From Phycisphaerales bacterium (GTDB lineage: Bacteria; Planctomycetota; Phycisphaerae; Phycisphaerales; UBA1924), in contig JAVJNT010000002.1 in assembly GCA_040217175.1 (NCBI GenBank), forward strand, positions 1,310,001 through 1,374,000: 64,000 nucleotides of DNA, written 5' to 3'. Shown here one piece after another: positions 1 through 9,560 of this stretch. Each line of letters starts with the position of its first letter. Within the stretch, counting starts at the first letter, position 1. The notes beneath the pieces were generated by a model. It had not been told where the DNA came from. It searched no databases and was given only the letters and a program-made list of their open reading frames with translations. Made by a program: the position numbers and the translations under genes.

Positions 1-885
1 GGCTCGGAGGTCAAGGTTCCCGAGATCGGCAAGCCTGGTAATCGTCTGCTCAAGCGGGTCTCGCCGCGAGACTTCATCAAGTGGAGCTGGAAGCTCCGCG
101 CCGACCGGACAGGCGATAACGATGGCCTGAATCAGACCAAGTTTGCGTTTGCCCCGGGTGCTGCCCCCGCCGGCCGAGCGCTCAACGGCGGCAACTCGAT
201 CACGGGCTTCCTTGGCAGCACTTCGACCGGGAGGGGCGTGGGCACCAGCAACATCAGGACCCGACGCGTGCAGTGGAACGTGACGGCGACCGGCTCGCTT
301 GGCGGCCCCGAGAAGCACAAGCCCAAGTGGTCGACGTGGATGAGCGGCAAGGACCCGTTCTACATCACCGTGGACGAGTTGGGCGCCGCCGATCTCCTCC
401 TCGAACAAGAGATCGACGTGTGGTTCCCGATGACGCTGTCGGGCGGCGAGGTCGTCGGCGAGGAGGCGAACTTCGGGTGGGAGGCGAGCCTGCTGTACCA
501 GGATCTCGAATACGACTTGTTCTCCCTCCACGCCGACGAGGGCGGCTTCGACGCCCAGCTCTTCGATACGCCGTTCGAATTCGAGCTCTGGTCCATGATC
601 GATCTGGACGCGACCGAGGACCACGCGTTGTCGGTGCCCATCGATGGAGCGGGCATCGAACGGATGCTGCTGGGCGACCTCGACGACGGCGTCATGGATA
701 CTCGCCTCAATCTGGGAATCCTCGTTCGGGATCTCTCCGTTGCGGACATCATCGCCTCCGGGGCGGCCATCGGCCTGCGGAGCGAGGCGGGTGCGGGGGC
801 GGCCGTGCCGGCGCCGGCGACGCTGGCGTTGTTCGGGCTCGGCCTTGGGGTTGCCACCCGCCGACGGAGCGCGGGGGCATGCTGA
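1..885 (+). CDS. PEP-CTERM sorting domain protein, 5' truncated
   Basis: The reading frame is open from the first base of the window to TGA at 883-885, so the start lies upstream; the first in-frame GTG at 238 is probably internal. At least 294 residues are visible. The C-terminus has the layout of a PEP-CTERM signal: VPAPATLALFGLGLG (a Pro-rich motif leading into a hydrophobic helix), then the basic tail TRRRSAGAC. In known families such tails are recognised by an exosortase and direct proteins to the outer surface or matrix. The body is acidic and Gly/Asp-rich with no domain I recognise. Function unknown; export and anchoring are inferred from the tail. No exosortase gene is present in the window. 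Confidence 0.8.
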   Translation, partial: GSEVKVPEIGKPGNRLLKRVSPRDFIKWSWKLRADRTGDNDGLNQTKFAFAPGAAPAGRALNGGNSITGFLGSTSTGRGVGTSNIRTRRVQWNVTATGSLGGPEKHKPKWSTWMSGKDPFYITVDELGAADLLLEQEIDVWFPMTLSGGEVVGEEANFGWEASLLYQDLEYDLFSLHADEGGFDAQLFDTPFEFELWSMIDLDATEDHALSVPIDGAGIERMLLGDLDDGVMDTRLNLGILVRDLSVADIIASGAAIGLRSEAGAGAAVPAPATLALFGLGLGVATRRRSAGAC

Positions 886-901
886 CGAGCGACGGCGAAG
901 G

Positions 902-933
902 GACGACCGGCCTGCCTGCGCGGGCCGGTCGTC
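902..933 (+). terminator. Strong hairpin after the PEP-CTERM gene
   Basis: Perfect 11-bp stem: GACGACCGGCC at 902-912 pairs with GGCCGGTCGTC at 923-933 around a 10-nt loop, 17 nt after the stop codon. The following bases (TATTGG) are not a real T-run, so this is a terminator-like or mRNA-stabilising hairpin, not a textbook intrinsic terminator. Confidence 0.55.
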
Positions 934-1021
934 TATTGGCCGTCGGTTCGTGATCCGCCCGGAGCAGCGGGCGATGCGATTCGGGTCTTGATGGGTGATC
1001 GACGTAGCAGTTGGGGCTTAT

Positions 1022-1039
1022 CCGGACCAAATGGTCCGG
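1022..1039. promoter_or_regulatory. Perfect palindrome upstream of the S8 protease gene
   Basis: CCGGACCA (1022-1029) and TGGTCCGG (1032-1039) form a perfect 8+8 bp inverted repeat with a 2-bp centre. It lies about 210 bp upstream of the protease start codon in an otherwise empty 363-bp intergenic region (886-1248). The size and symmetry suit a dimeric regulator site, but no regulator is assigned and no confident -35/-10 pair was found. Confidence 0.3.
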
Positions 1040-1248
1040 CGATGCCGCAATCTGTCCGAATTCAGGGCAACTTGGGCTTGGCCTGGTGCGGCTTTTCCGC
1101 CATTGTATAGGAACCCCCGAAGCCGGTTACGCAGTGGCCGAGCCTGTTGTATTGGTAGACATATAGCGCTGGAACGCCCGGCGTTGCCGTGCATGCCCGG
1201 GGGGCGTGCTTCGGGCGACCCCACAGCTCATCAGGAAGAGGACGACAC

Positions 1249-4200
1249 ATGCAGCGTGGTAGTAATCGATGGACGGTCGTGACCGCTTCGGCGGCGGTGT
1301 TGCTGGCCAGCAGCGGGCTGGCGCTCGCGTCGCAGCAGTTGGCCCAGCCGACCCAGGCCCAGACGGTGCGCGTGGGCGACGGCTACGTGCGGACCTTCGT
1401 TGACGCCGGCCAGCCGATGGTGGCCATCAGCCTCGACGGTCGCGCCGAGCAGCGCGTGGTCGAGCAGCGCGGCACGATCATGCTGCGCTATGCCGAGTTC
1501 GATCCGGCTGGGTTCATCCCCGCCGTTCCGCAGGACCTGCGAGCCGTCGACGGCAACCAGGCGTTCATCGTGCAGTACATCAGCCAGCCGCTCGAGGCGT
1601 ACGGCGATGCCATCGCGCGATTGGGCGGCACCGTCGAGCGCTTCCTGCCCGACCAGGCGCAGATCGTCACGATCGATGCGAGCATGGTTGACGCCGTTCG
1701 GGCGCTCCCGTTCGTGCGGTGGGTGGGCGAGTACCACCCGGCGTACAAGCTCGACGAGCCCGACCTGCAGCGCCTCGCGCTGGCGGGCATGGGTGACTCG
1801 ACCACGTTCCAGCGGTACTCGATCCAGACGCTGCGTCGCGGCGAGGGCTCGCTGAAGGGCCTGGCCCAGCAGATCCGCTCGATCGGCGCGGCGATCGATC
1901 TCGAGTCCGAGCCGGTCGGCCGCCTGCAGGCGTGGCTGACCGATGCGCAGCTCCTGGCGGTTGCCCAGCGCAGCGACGTCCTGTTCATGGACGTGCGCGG
2001 CGAGCCCGAGCTCGACGTCGACATCGCCCGCATGATCGGTGGCGCCGATTACGTCGAGAACGAGACCGGCTACACCGGCCAGGGCGTCCGCGCCGAGGTC
2101 ATGGACAGCGGCTTGTACCTCAGTCACCAGGAGTTCAGCAGCATGTCGCCGGCTCCGCTGCTGCACGGTTCGGTCGGCAGCCAGTCTCACGGCACGAGCG
2201 TGTTCAGCATCGTGTTTGCGCCGGGCACCAACCCGCAGGCTCGCGGCTTCCTGCCCGACGCCGAGCAGACCATCATGGCGGCCTACGGCGCGCTGGGCGA
2301 TCGCTACGCCCACACCGCCCGCCTGGTCGATCCGTCCGGCCCGTACCGCGCCGTCTTCCAGACCAACAGCTGGGGCGACTCGCGCACGAGCGACTACACG
2401 ACGATCTCGGCCGAGATGGACGACATCCTGTTCGACCACAACATCATCATCACCCAGAGCCAGTCGAACTCGGGCAGCACGCCGAGCCGTCCCCAGGCCT
2501 GGGCGAAAAACATCGTGGCCGTTGGTGGCATCAACCACTTCGGCACGCTGACGCGCAGCGATGACCGCCACGGCGGCGCGGCGGGCAGCACGGGTCCGGC
2601 TCGCGACGGTCGCATCAAGCCCGACCTGAGCCACTTCTACGACTCGACCATCGCGGCGACCACGGGCTCGCCGACGTCGTACACGCAGTTCGGCGGCACG
2701 TCGGGCGCCACGCCCATCACCGCCGGCCACTTCGGCCTGTTCTTCCAGATGTGGAACGAGGGCGTGTTCGGTCCGGTCGGCGTTCCGGGCGGTACGGTCT
2801 TCGAGAACCGTCCGATCTCCAGCACGTCGAAGGCCATGATGATCAACACGGGCCTGCAGTATGACTTCGCGAGCTCGAGCGACGACCTGAACCGCATGCG
2901 TCAGGGCTGGGGCCTTGCCGACGTCGGCAAGCTCTACGACGAGCGCGAGCGCTTCTTCATCGTCGACGCCACGGAGCCGCTGACGCCGCTGGGCGCCAAC
3001 AGCTACCCGCTGAAGGTCGCCAGCGACGAGCCGGACCTGCGCGTCACGATGGTGTACCGCGACGTGAGCGGCACGACCTCGTCGAGCAAGCACCGCATCA
3101 ACGACCTGACCCTGAAGGTGACCTCGCCGAGCGGCACGGTCTACTGGGGCAACAACGGCCTGGCCGACGGCAACTTCTCCACGCCCGGTGGCTCGGCCAA
3201 CGACCTCGACAACGTCGAGAACGTGTTCGTCGATTCGCCCGAGGGTGGCGTGTGGACGGTCGAGGTGATCGCCGACGAGATCAACCAGGACGGCAACCCC
3301 GCGACGGCTGGCCTCGATGCGGTTTACTCGCTGGTTGTTGCCGGCGTGACCCCGGCTATCGGCATGTCGCTGGTGTCGGACGTTCCGGACATCGTGCTTC
3401 CGGGCACCGAGGTCAACGTCGAGATCGAGGTCATCGAGGGCGACGAGATGCTCGTTGGCGTGCCCTCGATCTACTACGACATGACCGGTTCGGGCTTCAC
3501 CCGCGCCGATATGTCCGCGAGCGGCGACACGTGGGTCTTCGACCTGCCCGAGACCACGTGCGGCACCGCGCCGACCTTCTACATGGAGGTGACCGGTGAT
3601 GGTGGCACGACCGTGACGCTGCCCGCCCTGGGCGGCGACGCGCCGTACACGATCGATCGCGTCGGCGAGGACCTGAACTACGGCGAGTACGACTTCGAGA
3701 CGGCCGTCGGCTGGAACGTCTCGGGCTCGACCATCACGGGCGACTGGGAGCTCGGCACGCCCGATGGCTTCCGTGGCGCTCCCGATGACGACTTCGATGG
3801 CTCGGGCCAGGCCTACGTGACCGGCAACGAGCGTGGCGAGGACGTCGACGGTGGTCCGACCATCCTGACCTCGCCGGTCTTCGACCTGACGGGTGCTCCG
3901 TCTGACGTCGAGCTGCGCTACGCCCGCTGGTTCTGGAACGATGACCAGCGCGCCGGCCTGACCGACGCCGACCGCCTGCTGGTGGAGATCACCGATGGCT
4001 CGGGCTGGACCACCATCGAGTCGGTGGACCACGATGCGGGCGGCGAGGAGTGGACGGAGATGACCATCACGGTCGCCGACTTCGTCTCGCTCACCGATAG
4101 CGTCCAGCTTCGCTTCACCACCTCTGACAACCCCAACGACTCGGCCACCGAGGCCGCGCTGGATGCCGTGAGCGTGACGGGATTCCGGTGCGATGATGGC

Positions 4201-4371
4201 ACCGGCTGCCGCGCCGACTTCGACGGCAACGGAAGCCTGGACATCTTCGACTTCCTGGCCTTCCAGAACGCGTTCGCCGCTGGTGATCTGGCCGCCGACT
4301 TCGACGGAGACGGCGTGCTGAACATCTTCGACTTCCTGGCGTTCCAGAACGAGTTCGCCGCGGGTTGCTGA
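1249..4371 (+). CDS. Secreted S8 (subtilisin-like) serine protease with C-terminal GC-type dockerin
   Basis: 1040 aa from ATG 1249; an in-frame ATG at 1189 lacks a ribosome site, while 1249 is preceded by AGGAAGAGG. A signal peptide spans about residues 1-28 (ends LALASQQ). The S8 catalytic triad is visible: Asp286 in EVMDSGLY, His314 in SHGTSVFS, Ser485 in GGTSGATP. A propeptide-like region fills about 40-265. After the catalytic domain come a P-type beta domain (about 575-705), a domain starting near FDFETAVGW (about 820-980) shared with the next gene, and a paired EF-hand dockerin at the C-terminus (CRADFDGNG to FAAGC, with two IFDFLAFQN helices). Likely an extracellular endopeptidase; the dockerin suggests attachment to a surface partner. 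Followed by a strong terminator. Confidence 0.93.
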   Translation: MQRGSNRWTVVTASAAVLLASSGLALASQQLAQPTQAQTVRVGDGYVRTFVDAGQPMVAISLDGRAEQRVVEQRGTIMLRYAEFDPAGFIPAVPQDLRAVDGNQAFIVQYISQPLEAYGDAIARLGGTVERFLPDQAQIVTIDASMVDAVRALPFVRWVGEYHPAYKLDEPDLQRLALAGMGDSTTFQRYSIQTLRRGEGSLKGLAQQIRSIGAAIDLESEPVGRLQAWLTDAQLLAVAQRSDVLFMDVRGEPELDVDIARMIGGADYVENETGYTGQGVRAEVMDSGLYLSHQEFSSMSPAPLLHGSVGSQSHGTSVFSIVFAPGTNPQARGFLPDAEQTIMAAYGALGDRYAHTARLVDPSGPYRAVFQTNSWGDSRTSDYTTISAEMDDILFDHNIIITQSQSNSGSTPSRPQAWAKNIVAVGGINHFGTLTRSDDRHGGAAGSTGPARDGRIKPDLSHFYDSTIAATTGSPTSYTQFGGTSGATPITAGHFGLFFQMWNEGVFGPVGVPGGTVFENRPISSTSKAMMINTGLQYDFASSSDDLNRMRQGWGLADVGKLYDERERFFIVDATEPLTPLGANSYPLKVASDEPDLRVTMVYRDVSGTTSSSKHRINDLTLKVTSPSGTVYWGNNGLADGNFSTPGGSANDLDNVENVFVDSPEGGVWTVEVIADEINQDGNPATAGLDAVYSLVVAGVTPAIGMSLVSDVPDIVLPGTEVNVEIEVIEGDEMLVGVPSIYYDMTGSGFTRADMSASGDTWVFDLPETTCGTAPTFYMEVTGDGGTTVTLPALGGDAPYTIDRVGEDLNYGEYDFETAVGWNVSGSTITGDWELGTPDGFRGAPDDDFDGSGQAYVTGNERGEDVDGGPTILTSPVFDLTGAPSDVELRYARWFWNDDQRAGLTDADRLLVEITDGSGWTTIESVDHDAGGEEWTEMTITVADFVSLTDSVQLRFTTSDNPNDSATEAALDAVSVTGFRCDDGTGCRADFDGNGSLDIFDFLAFQNAFAAGDLAADFDGDGVLNIFDFLAFQNEFAAGC

Positions 4372-4429
4372 GTCTCTGAACCTGTCGGAGCCGCGGGGCC
4401 GATCCGGGCCCGCCTCTGATTGACGCGAA

Positions 4430-4460
4430 GGAGCCGCCTGAGGAGGGCGGCTCCTTTTTT
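4430..4460 (+). terminator. Rho-independent terminator of the S8 protease gene
   Basis: Stem GGAGCCGCC (4430-4438) pairs with GGCGGCTCC (4446-4454) across a 7-nt loop and is followed directly by six T (4455-4460). It lies 58 nt after the stop codon. The remaining bases up to the next gene at 4818 hold no gene I can support. Confidence 0.92.
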
Positions 4461-4817
4461 GTGTCTGCTCCATCGCCGATCCGCATCCGTTTCAGGAGCG
4501 GGGAGCCCCAACGGACGTGACCGATTCGTGGTTTCATCAATGCGGAAGCCACGCGTTATGCGGACGGATGTTCGGCGCGTGCGCGTTGTAAGGGTGGGTC
4601 ACCGTCATGGCTCGAGAAGGTGCGTGCTGGAGTGGCCCGGGGAGCCTATTGACACCAAACTATCAGGTAACGGGGCCGCCAGCGGGCTCGTAATAACCAA
4701 GTCCCGTCATCGTCCCTGCACCGACGGTGGCGGTCGGGTCGACCGCGTGCGACGCTGGCCTCCGGTCGGGCGTCACCGGCGATACATCACACATCCCGAG
4801 AACAGGGGAGGATTTCC

Positions 4818-7520
4818 ATGCGAGGAAGCAAGAACAGCGCCGTTGCACTGCGGCTCGTCGCGGGCCTGGGCATCGGCCTGGTCGCCGCGGCTTCGGTTTC
4901 GGCCGACGACGTGATCATCATCGGCGACAGCCTGGCCGACACGTACCCGGGCGTGCGCACGCTCGAGGATTCCAGCGGACGCACCGAGGCGTTCTACGGC
5001 GTGCCGATGACCACGGGCCTGACGGCCGAGCAAGCGGCGATGGACTTCCTTGCCCAGCACGGGTCGGAGTTCGGCGTTGGCGAGTTGGAATTGAACCTGG
5101 CGCACCAGACGACGCTGCGCGACGGCAGGTTCACGGCGTTCATGTTCGACCAGTCGGTCGATGGCATCCCCGTGCACCTTGGCATCGGCCGCGTGCTGGT
5201 GCTCGATCGTGGCGTCGACCATGCCGTGGTGTACGCCGCCGGCAACCTCGCCCAGAACGGCCCCGGCGACCTGCAGGACCTCGTGTTCCTGACGCCGGCC
5301 CAGGCGTCGGCGATCGTCCGTAACGACATCCGCTTCACGAACTTCGTGAACTTCAGCCAGCCCGAGCTCGTCGCCTTCTATGGCAACGGCCAGGGCGAAG
5401 ACGCGGTCCAGACGCGTCCGGCGTATCGAGTGACGGCCGAGCACGTGGGCTATCCGGTCGTCGATCAGGCGTACGAGGTGTTCGTCGACGCCGAGACTGG
5501 CGAGCAGTTGCTCGTGCAGTCGGCGATCGCGCACGTCGACGTCGAGGGCACGACGACTGGCCGCGCTACGCCCGGCCTGCTGCCCGACACCGCCGGCAAC
5601 CCGCCGACCGAGCAGCGGTTGCCGTTGCTGGAGGTGATGCTGCGAGGCGGCTCGAGCGCGGTGAGCGACATCAACGGTGAGTTCGTGATCCCGCACTCGG
5701 GCACGTCGAGCGTGACGGTCGACGGCGAGCTGCGTGGCCCGTGGGTGCGCGTCAACGACGTGGCTGGCCCCGAGCTTTCGGCGAGCGTGGTCACCACGCC
5801 TCCCGGCCCTGCGGACCTGCTGTTCAACCCGAGCCCGAACCAGTTCACCACGGCCCAGGTCAACACCTTCCTGCACACGAATCTGTCGTACGACCTGATG
5901 AAGACGCGGGCCCCGGGCTTCACCGGGCTCGACCGCCAGACGCCGGCAAACGTCAACATCAACGACAACTGCAACGCGTTCTTCAGCGGGGCCGACCTGT
6001 CGATCAACTTCTTCACCGCCGGCGGTGGCTGCGTGAACACGGCGTTTTCGACCGTCGTCGCCCACGAGTACGGGCACTTCATCGTGAACCGGCTGGGCCT
6101 GTCGCAGGGTGCCTTCGGCGAGGGTTACGGCGACTCGGTTGCGATCAACCTCTATGACACCGGCATCGTCGGCCAGGGCTTCCTGACCGGTGGCGGCGCG
6201 GTGCGAAACCCCGAGGCGGCTCGCCAGCAGTTCCCGTGCGGCTCGGCCATCCACACCTGCGGTCAGGTGCTGGGCGGCTCGTGGCGCTGGATCCGCCTGA
6301 ACATGAACGGCACGCTGGGTTCCGCTGCGGCCTTGGCCACGGCGCAGGACCTGTTCGTCGGCTGGTCGATCATCACGCTCGGCGGCGACGGCAGCGATTC
6401 GGCGACGCCGCGTACGGCCATCGAGGTGCTGACGATCGATGACGACGACGGCATCCTTGGCAACGGCACGCCCAACTACGACGAGATCTGCATGGCCTTC
6501 GATCGCCACGGCATCGACTGCCCCGAGCTCGATCTCATCAGCATCTCCGTTGTCGACGCCCCCGACCAGCTGAGCTCGGGCCAGAGCGCCGAGGTCCGCG
6601 TCAGCATCACCGACTCGACGGCATCGCTCGAGCTCGGGACGCAGATGCTGGGCCTGATCATCGACGGCGACACGCAGATGGTGCCGCTGGTCGCCGATGG
6701 CGATGAGTTCGTTGGCACGATCCCGGGCCAGCCCGGCCTGACCGACCTTGCGTACTTCATCACGGCCGATGCCGACACGGGCGACACGGTCCGCGTGCCG
6801 AGCTCGGGCGGCTTCCCGGTGCTGGTCGGCGAGGAGATCATCTCGTTCGACTTCGAGACGGCGCCCGGCTGGACGGTGGAGAACACCGCCCTGGACGATG
6901 GCGCTTGGGATCGCGGCCGTCCGCTGGGTGCGGGCGACGATCGCAGCGAGGACCCGGAGACCGACTTCGACGGCTCGGGCAGCGCGTTCCTGACCGATCG
7001 CGCTTCTGGCAATTCCGACGTTGATGGTGGGCCGACCACCCTGATCAGCCCGGAGTTCGACCTGTCGGACTACGACGATGCGATCGTGTCTTATGCCCGC
7101 TGGTTCCGCAACGATGATCGCGACGCAGACCGCCTGCGCATCGAGTTCTCCGACAATGGCGGCCTGACGTGGTCGCTGGCGGAGAACGTCGCCGATACGC
7201 CCGCCGGCTGGGTTGTTGCGTCCGTCCGGGTGTCGGACGTCGTCGACGTGACCGATGAGTTCCGCGTGCGGTTCCTCGCCACCGACAACCCGAACAACTC
7301 GGTGACCGAGGCGGGCATCGATGCGTTCCGGATCATCGTCGACGGCGGCTCCGCTTGCCGGGCCGACTTCGACGGCAACGGCACGCTGGACATCTTCGAT
7401 TTCCTGGCGTTCCAGAACGCCTTCGCCGCGGGCGACCTCGCCGCCGACTTCGACGGCGATGGCTCGCTGAGCATCTTCGACTTCCTGGCGTTCCAGAACG
7501 ACTTCGCCGCGGGCTGCTGA
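4818..7520 (+). CDS. Secreted M36 (fungalysin)-like zinc metalloprotease with C-terminal GC-type dockerin
   Basis: 900 aa, preceded by GGGGAGGA. A signal peptide covers about 1-30 (ends SVSADD). Residues about 45-130 resemble an FTP-type propeptide (TAEQAAMDFLAQHG). The zinc site is HEYGH at 416-420, followed by GEGYGDS with the presumed third ligand Glu435, the pattern of the M4/M36 gluzincins. After the catalytic part comes a region beginning FDFETAPGW (about 675-830) that also occurs in the upstream S8 protease, then a paired EF-hand dockerin ending DFAAGC. It is separated from the upstream protease by a terminator, so probably a separate transcript. Expected to be an exported endopeptidase; substrate not deducible. 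Confidence 0.9.
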   Translation: MRGSKNSAVALRLVAGLGIGLVAAASVSADDVIIIGDSLADTYPGVRTLEDSSGRTEAFYGVPMTTGLTAEQAAMDFLAQHGSEFGVGELELNLAHQTTLRDGRFTAFMFDQSVDGIPVHLGIGRVLVLDRGVDHAVVYAAGNLAQNGPGDLQDLVFLTPAQASAIVRNDIRFTNFVNFSQPELVAFYGNGQGEDAVQTRPAYRVTAEHVGYPVVDQAYEVFVDAETGEQLLVQSAIAHVDVEGTTTGRATPGLLPDTAGNPPTEQRLPLLEVMLRGGSSAVSDINGEFVIPHSGTSSVTVDGELRGPWVRVNDVAGPELSASVVTTPPGPADLLFNPSPNQFTTAQVNTFLHTNLSYDLMKTRAPGFTGLDRQTPANVNINDNCNAFFSGADLSINFFTAGGGCVNTAFSTVVAHEYGHFIVNRLGLSQGAFGEGYGDSVAINLYDTGIVGQGFLTGGGAVRNPEAARQQFPCGSAIHTCGQVLGGSWRWIRLNMNGTLGSAAALATAQDLFVGWSIITLGGDGSDSATPRTAIEVLTIDDDDGILGNGTPNYDEICMAFDRHGIDCPELDLISISVVDAPDQLSSGQSAEVRVSITDSTASLELGTQMLGLIIDGDTQMVPLVADGDEFVGTIPGQPGLTDLAYFITADADTGDTVRVPSSGGFPVLVGEEIISFDFETAPGWTVENTALDDGAWDRGRPLGAGDDRSEDPETDFDGSGSAFLTDRASGNSDVDGGPTTLISPEFDLSDYDDAIVSYARWFRNDDRDADRLRIEFSDNGGLTWSLAENVADTPAGWVVASVRVSDVVDVTDEFRVRFLATDNPNNSVTEAGIDAFRIIVDGGSACRADFDGNGTLDIFDFLAFQNAFAAGDLAADFDGDGSLSIFDFLAFQNDFAAGC

Positions 7521-7549
7521 GGCAGGCCGAGCCCTTTCCAAGCCTCAAC

Positions 7550-7582
7550 GGGGCCCTTCCGCACGCCGGGAGGGCCCCTTTT
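7550..7582 (+). terminator. Rho-independent terminator of the M36 protease gene
   Basis: Stem GGGGCCCT (7550-7557) pairs with AGGGCCCC (7571-7578) around a 13-nt loop and is followed by TTTT (7579-7582), 29 nt after the stop codon. Confidence 0.85.
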
Positions 7583-7685
7583 CCGTGATCGGGGTGGTCT
7601 TCGTGGCGGGCATCGGGCCGGCCGGAGGCATAGCATCGAGGCCCGTATCGTGCTCCTCCAGAGGGTGGGTACGGGTGCTTCGAGA

Positions 7686-7760
7686 CGGGGTGTGGCGCAG
7701 CTTGGTTAGCGCGTTTGACTGGGGGTCAAAAGGTCGCAGGTTCGAATCCTGTCACCCCGA
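7686..7760 (+). tRNA. tRNA-Pro (anticodon GGG)
   Basis: 75-nt cloverleaf. The acceptor CGGGGTG pairs with CACCCCG, D stem GCGC/GCGC, anticodon stem TTTGA/TCAAA with loop CTGGGGG (anticodon GGG at 7721-7723), T arm GCAGG-TTCGAAT-CCTGT with one G-T pair, and discriminator A at 7760. The CCA end is not encoded. It reads Pro codons CCC and probably CCU. Confidence 0.95.
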
Positions 7761-7772
7761 TTCCATGACACG

Positions 7773-7799
7773 AGGCCGCCTTGGAGGGCGGCCTTGTTT
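7773..7799 (+). terminator. Terminator after tRNA-Pro
   Basis: Stem AGGCCGCC (7773-7780) pairs with GGCGGCCT (7787-7794), followed by TGTTT. It starts 13 nt after the tRNA, as expected for a tRNA terminator. Confidence 0.8.
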
Positions 7800-7869
7800 C
7801 GTTCTGGTGGGACCCTTCCTCTTCGGGCTCGTTTGGTGCCGTCCGCAAACGGGCCGATACTGTTGATGC

Positions 7870-9420
7870 ATGGCGACGCCCGAGAAGGATGACCGGGGTC
7901 CGAGTCCGCGGCGGCGCTGGCGACGGCTGCGTCGCCTGCCTGCCCAGATCTCGCGGCGCAGTCCGTTCAAGGGATCGATCCGCCCGGGACGCGTGCCATT
8001 GTTCTCGCTGGCTCGGCGCCCTTCGCTCCCCTTCCCGCATCCCTGGAACTACCGCGAGCCACTGCGCGTCCTCTCGACGTTCTATCACGGTGCGGAAGCC
8101 GAGGACGACTTCGGCGCGCGGCACAACCGCTACCTCGACGTCCCTGGATTCGCACCGGTCCTGGTTTCACGCGACCCCGGCGTCATCGAGGCGATCTCCA
8201 AGGCGACGGGCGATAAGCCCGGCCAGTTCGACCGCGACACCATGCCGACCAGCGGGATCGCTCGTGCGACCGGCGAGAAGACCCTGCTCTACGCCAACGG
8301 CGCGACGTGGCGCGCCCAGAAGCAGATGGTCGCCCCGCCGTTCTCGCGATCGACCCTGTACCAGCCCGAGGTGTTCACCGACTTCGCCGAGAATTGTCGA
8401 CGCATCGCGATCGAACGGCTCGAACTGGTCGGCGAGCGGTTGCGCGAGCGCGGATCCTCGACGCTCGAGGTGGCGTTGGAGCCCGAGATCAAGGCCGTGA
8501 TGCTGGACATGCTCGTCAACAGCTTCTTCGGCGCGTCGATCGGCTCGGACGACATTCGAGGCCGTGACGTCCCGGCGATCGATCGGTTCATCGACAACAT
8601 CGTCCGGGACACCGTCATGGCCAAGGTCGGCTGTCCGATGCATCGCTTGCCCCGGTGGATCGGCGGGGTCGCGCGGGCGAGGGAAGCCGCGCAGACGTTC
8701 GAAGACTTGACCAGCGAGTCCATCCGCCCCCGCGCGCACCAGGCGGGACTCTGGCGGCACTTCCAATCGGACGTGACAGACGAGGCGTTGCGGCCCAATG
8801 TCCGGGTGTTTCTCGCCGGAGCACTGGAGGCCACGACGTCGTATGCGAGCTGGGCGCTCTCGCACCTGGCGCGCGACGAGGCCGCGCAGCAGCGGCTTTA
8901 TGAAGAGGTCCGTTACGTCGAAGACTACAGCCCCGAAGCACTGCAAGAACTGGAGTTCCTGGGTTGCGTACTCAACGAGACGTTGCGTCTGACGCCGGCC
9001 CTGTACTTCCATCCACGCCGCGCCGGTGGGGACACGCTCGTGAAGACGCGTCGGGGCGATGAGTTGCTCATTCCCGACGGAACCCACGTGTTGCTCGATG
9101 TCTGGCACGCCAACCGGCACGACGATCACTGGGGCCCCGAGGTCACCGGGCACTCGGCCGAGCGGTTCGTTCCGGAGCGCTGGTGCGGGCGCGGGGCGAC
9201 CGATCAGGGCACGAAGGACTGGCTGCACTTCGGCTTCGGCCACGGTCCTCGGTTCTGCCCGGGCAAGAACCTCGGTCAGATGGAAGTGGCGCTGGTCGTG
9301 GGCGTCGTCATCAAGCTCTTCGAGCTTCGACCGGTCCGGCGTGGGAACCCCGCGCGAGCCGGGGTATCGACGAAGCCTGCGGACGGTGTCATGGTCGAGC
9401 TGCGCGTTCGAGATCGCTGA
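7870..9420 (+). CDS. Cytochrome P450
   Basis: 516 aa. The three P450 signatures are intact: an I-helix oxygen-activation segment (AGALEATTSYAS), the K-helix ExxR motif (Glu370-Arg373 in LNETLRLTP) and the heme loop FGFGHGPRFCPG with Cys463 as thiolate ligand. The family performs heme-dependent mono-oxygenation using electrons from ferredoxin or a reductase; no redox partner is encoded nearby and the substrate cannot be inferred. The first 40 residues are basic and Pro-rich with no clear membrane anchor. The ATG at 7870 has no strong ribosome site, so a slightly later start is possible. It stands alone between a tRNA and a convergent gene, so it is probably monocistronic. Confidence 0.93.
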   Translation: MATPEKDDRGPSPRRRWRRLRRLPAQISRRSPFKGSIRPGRVPLFSLARRPSLPFPHPWNYREPLRVLSTFYHGAEAEDDFGARHNRYLDVPGFAPVLVSRDPGVIEAISKATGDKPGQFDRDTMPTSGIARATGEKTLLYANGATWRAQKQMVAPPFSRSTLYQPEVFTDFAENCRRIAIERLELVGERLRERGSSTLEVALEPEIKAVMLDMLVNSFFGASIGSDDIRGRDVPAIDRFIDNIVRDTVMAKVGCPMHRLPRWIGGVARAREAAQTFEDLTSESIRPRAHQAGLWRHFQSDVTDEALRPNVRVFLAGALEATTSYASWALSHLARDEAAQQRLYEEVRYVEDYSPEALQELEFLGCVLNETLRLTPALYFHPRRAGGDTLVKTRRGDELLIPDGTHVLLDVWHANRHDDHWGPEVTGHSAERFVPERWCGRGATDQGTKDWLHFGFGHGPRFCPGKNLGQMEVALVVGVVIKLFELRPVRRGNPARAGVSTKPADGVMVELRVRDR

Positions 9421-9512
9421 CGCGGTTGCGTCCGTGGCGTGGCCTGTCTAGTCGTCGGCACGCAAACGAGTCATGTCGAGCGATGGCGCTACGACGGCAT
9501 TCTCTCGAACAG

Positions 9513-9538
9513 CGGGGACCGGCAATCACCGGTCCCCG
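9513..9538. terminator. Hairpin between the convergent P450 and SPW genes
   Basis: Perfect 10-bp stem: CGGGGACCGG (9513-9522) pairs with CCGGTCCCCG (9529-9538) with a 6-nt loop. It lies between two convergent genes and may terminate either. There is no T-run on either side, so confidence is moderate. Confidence 0.55.
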
Positions 9539-9560
9539 TGTTCGGTGTTCGGGCAGGGCG

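Noticed and set aside
1231-4473. 1080-aa open frame on the minus strand opposite the S8 protease (and similar long frames opposite the M36 protease, GroEL2, glnS and others)
   Set aside because: Long antisense frames are expected at this GC content. Their translations are Arg/Ala/Val-rich without motifs, whereas the plus strand encodes a complete protease.
7686-9420. Integration of a mobile element at tRNA-Pro with the P450 as cargo
   Set aside because: No integrase and no second copy of the tRNA 3' end was seen, and composition does not shift.
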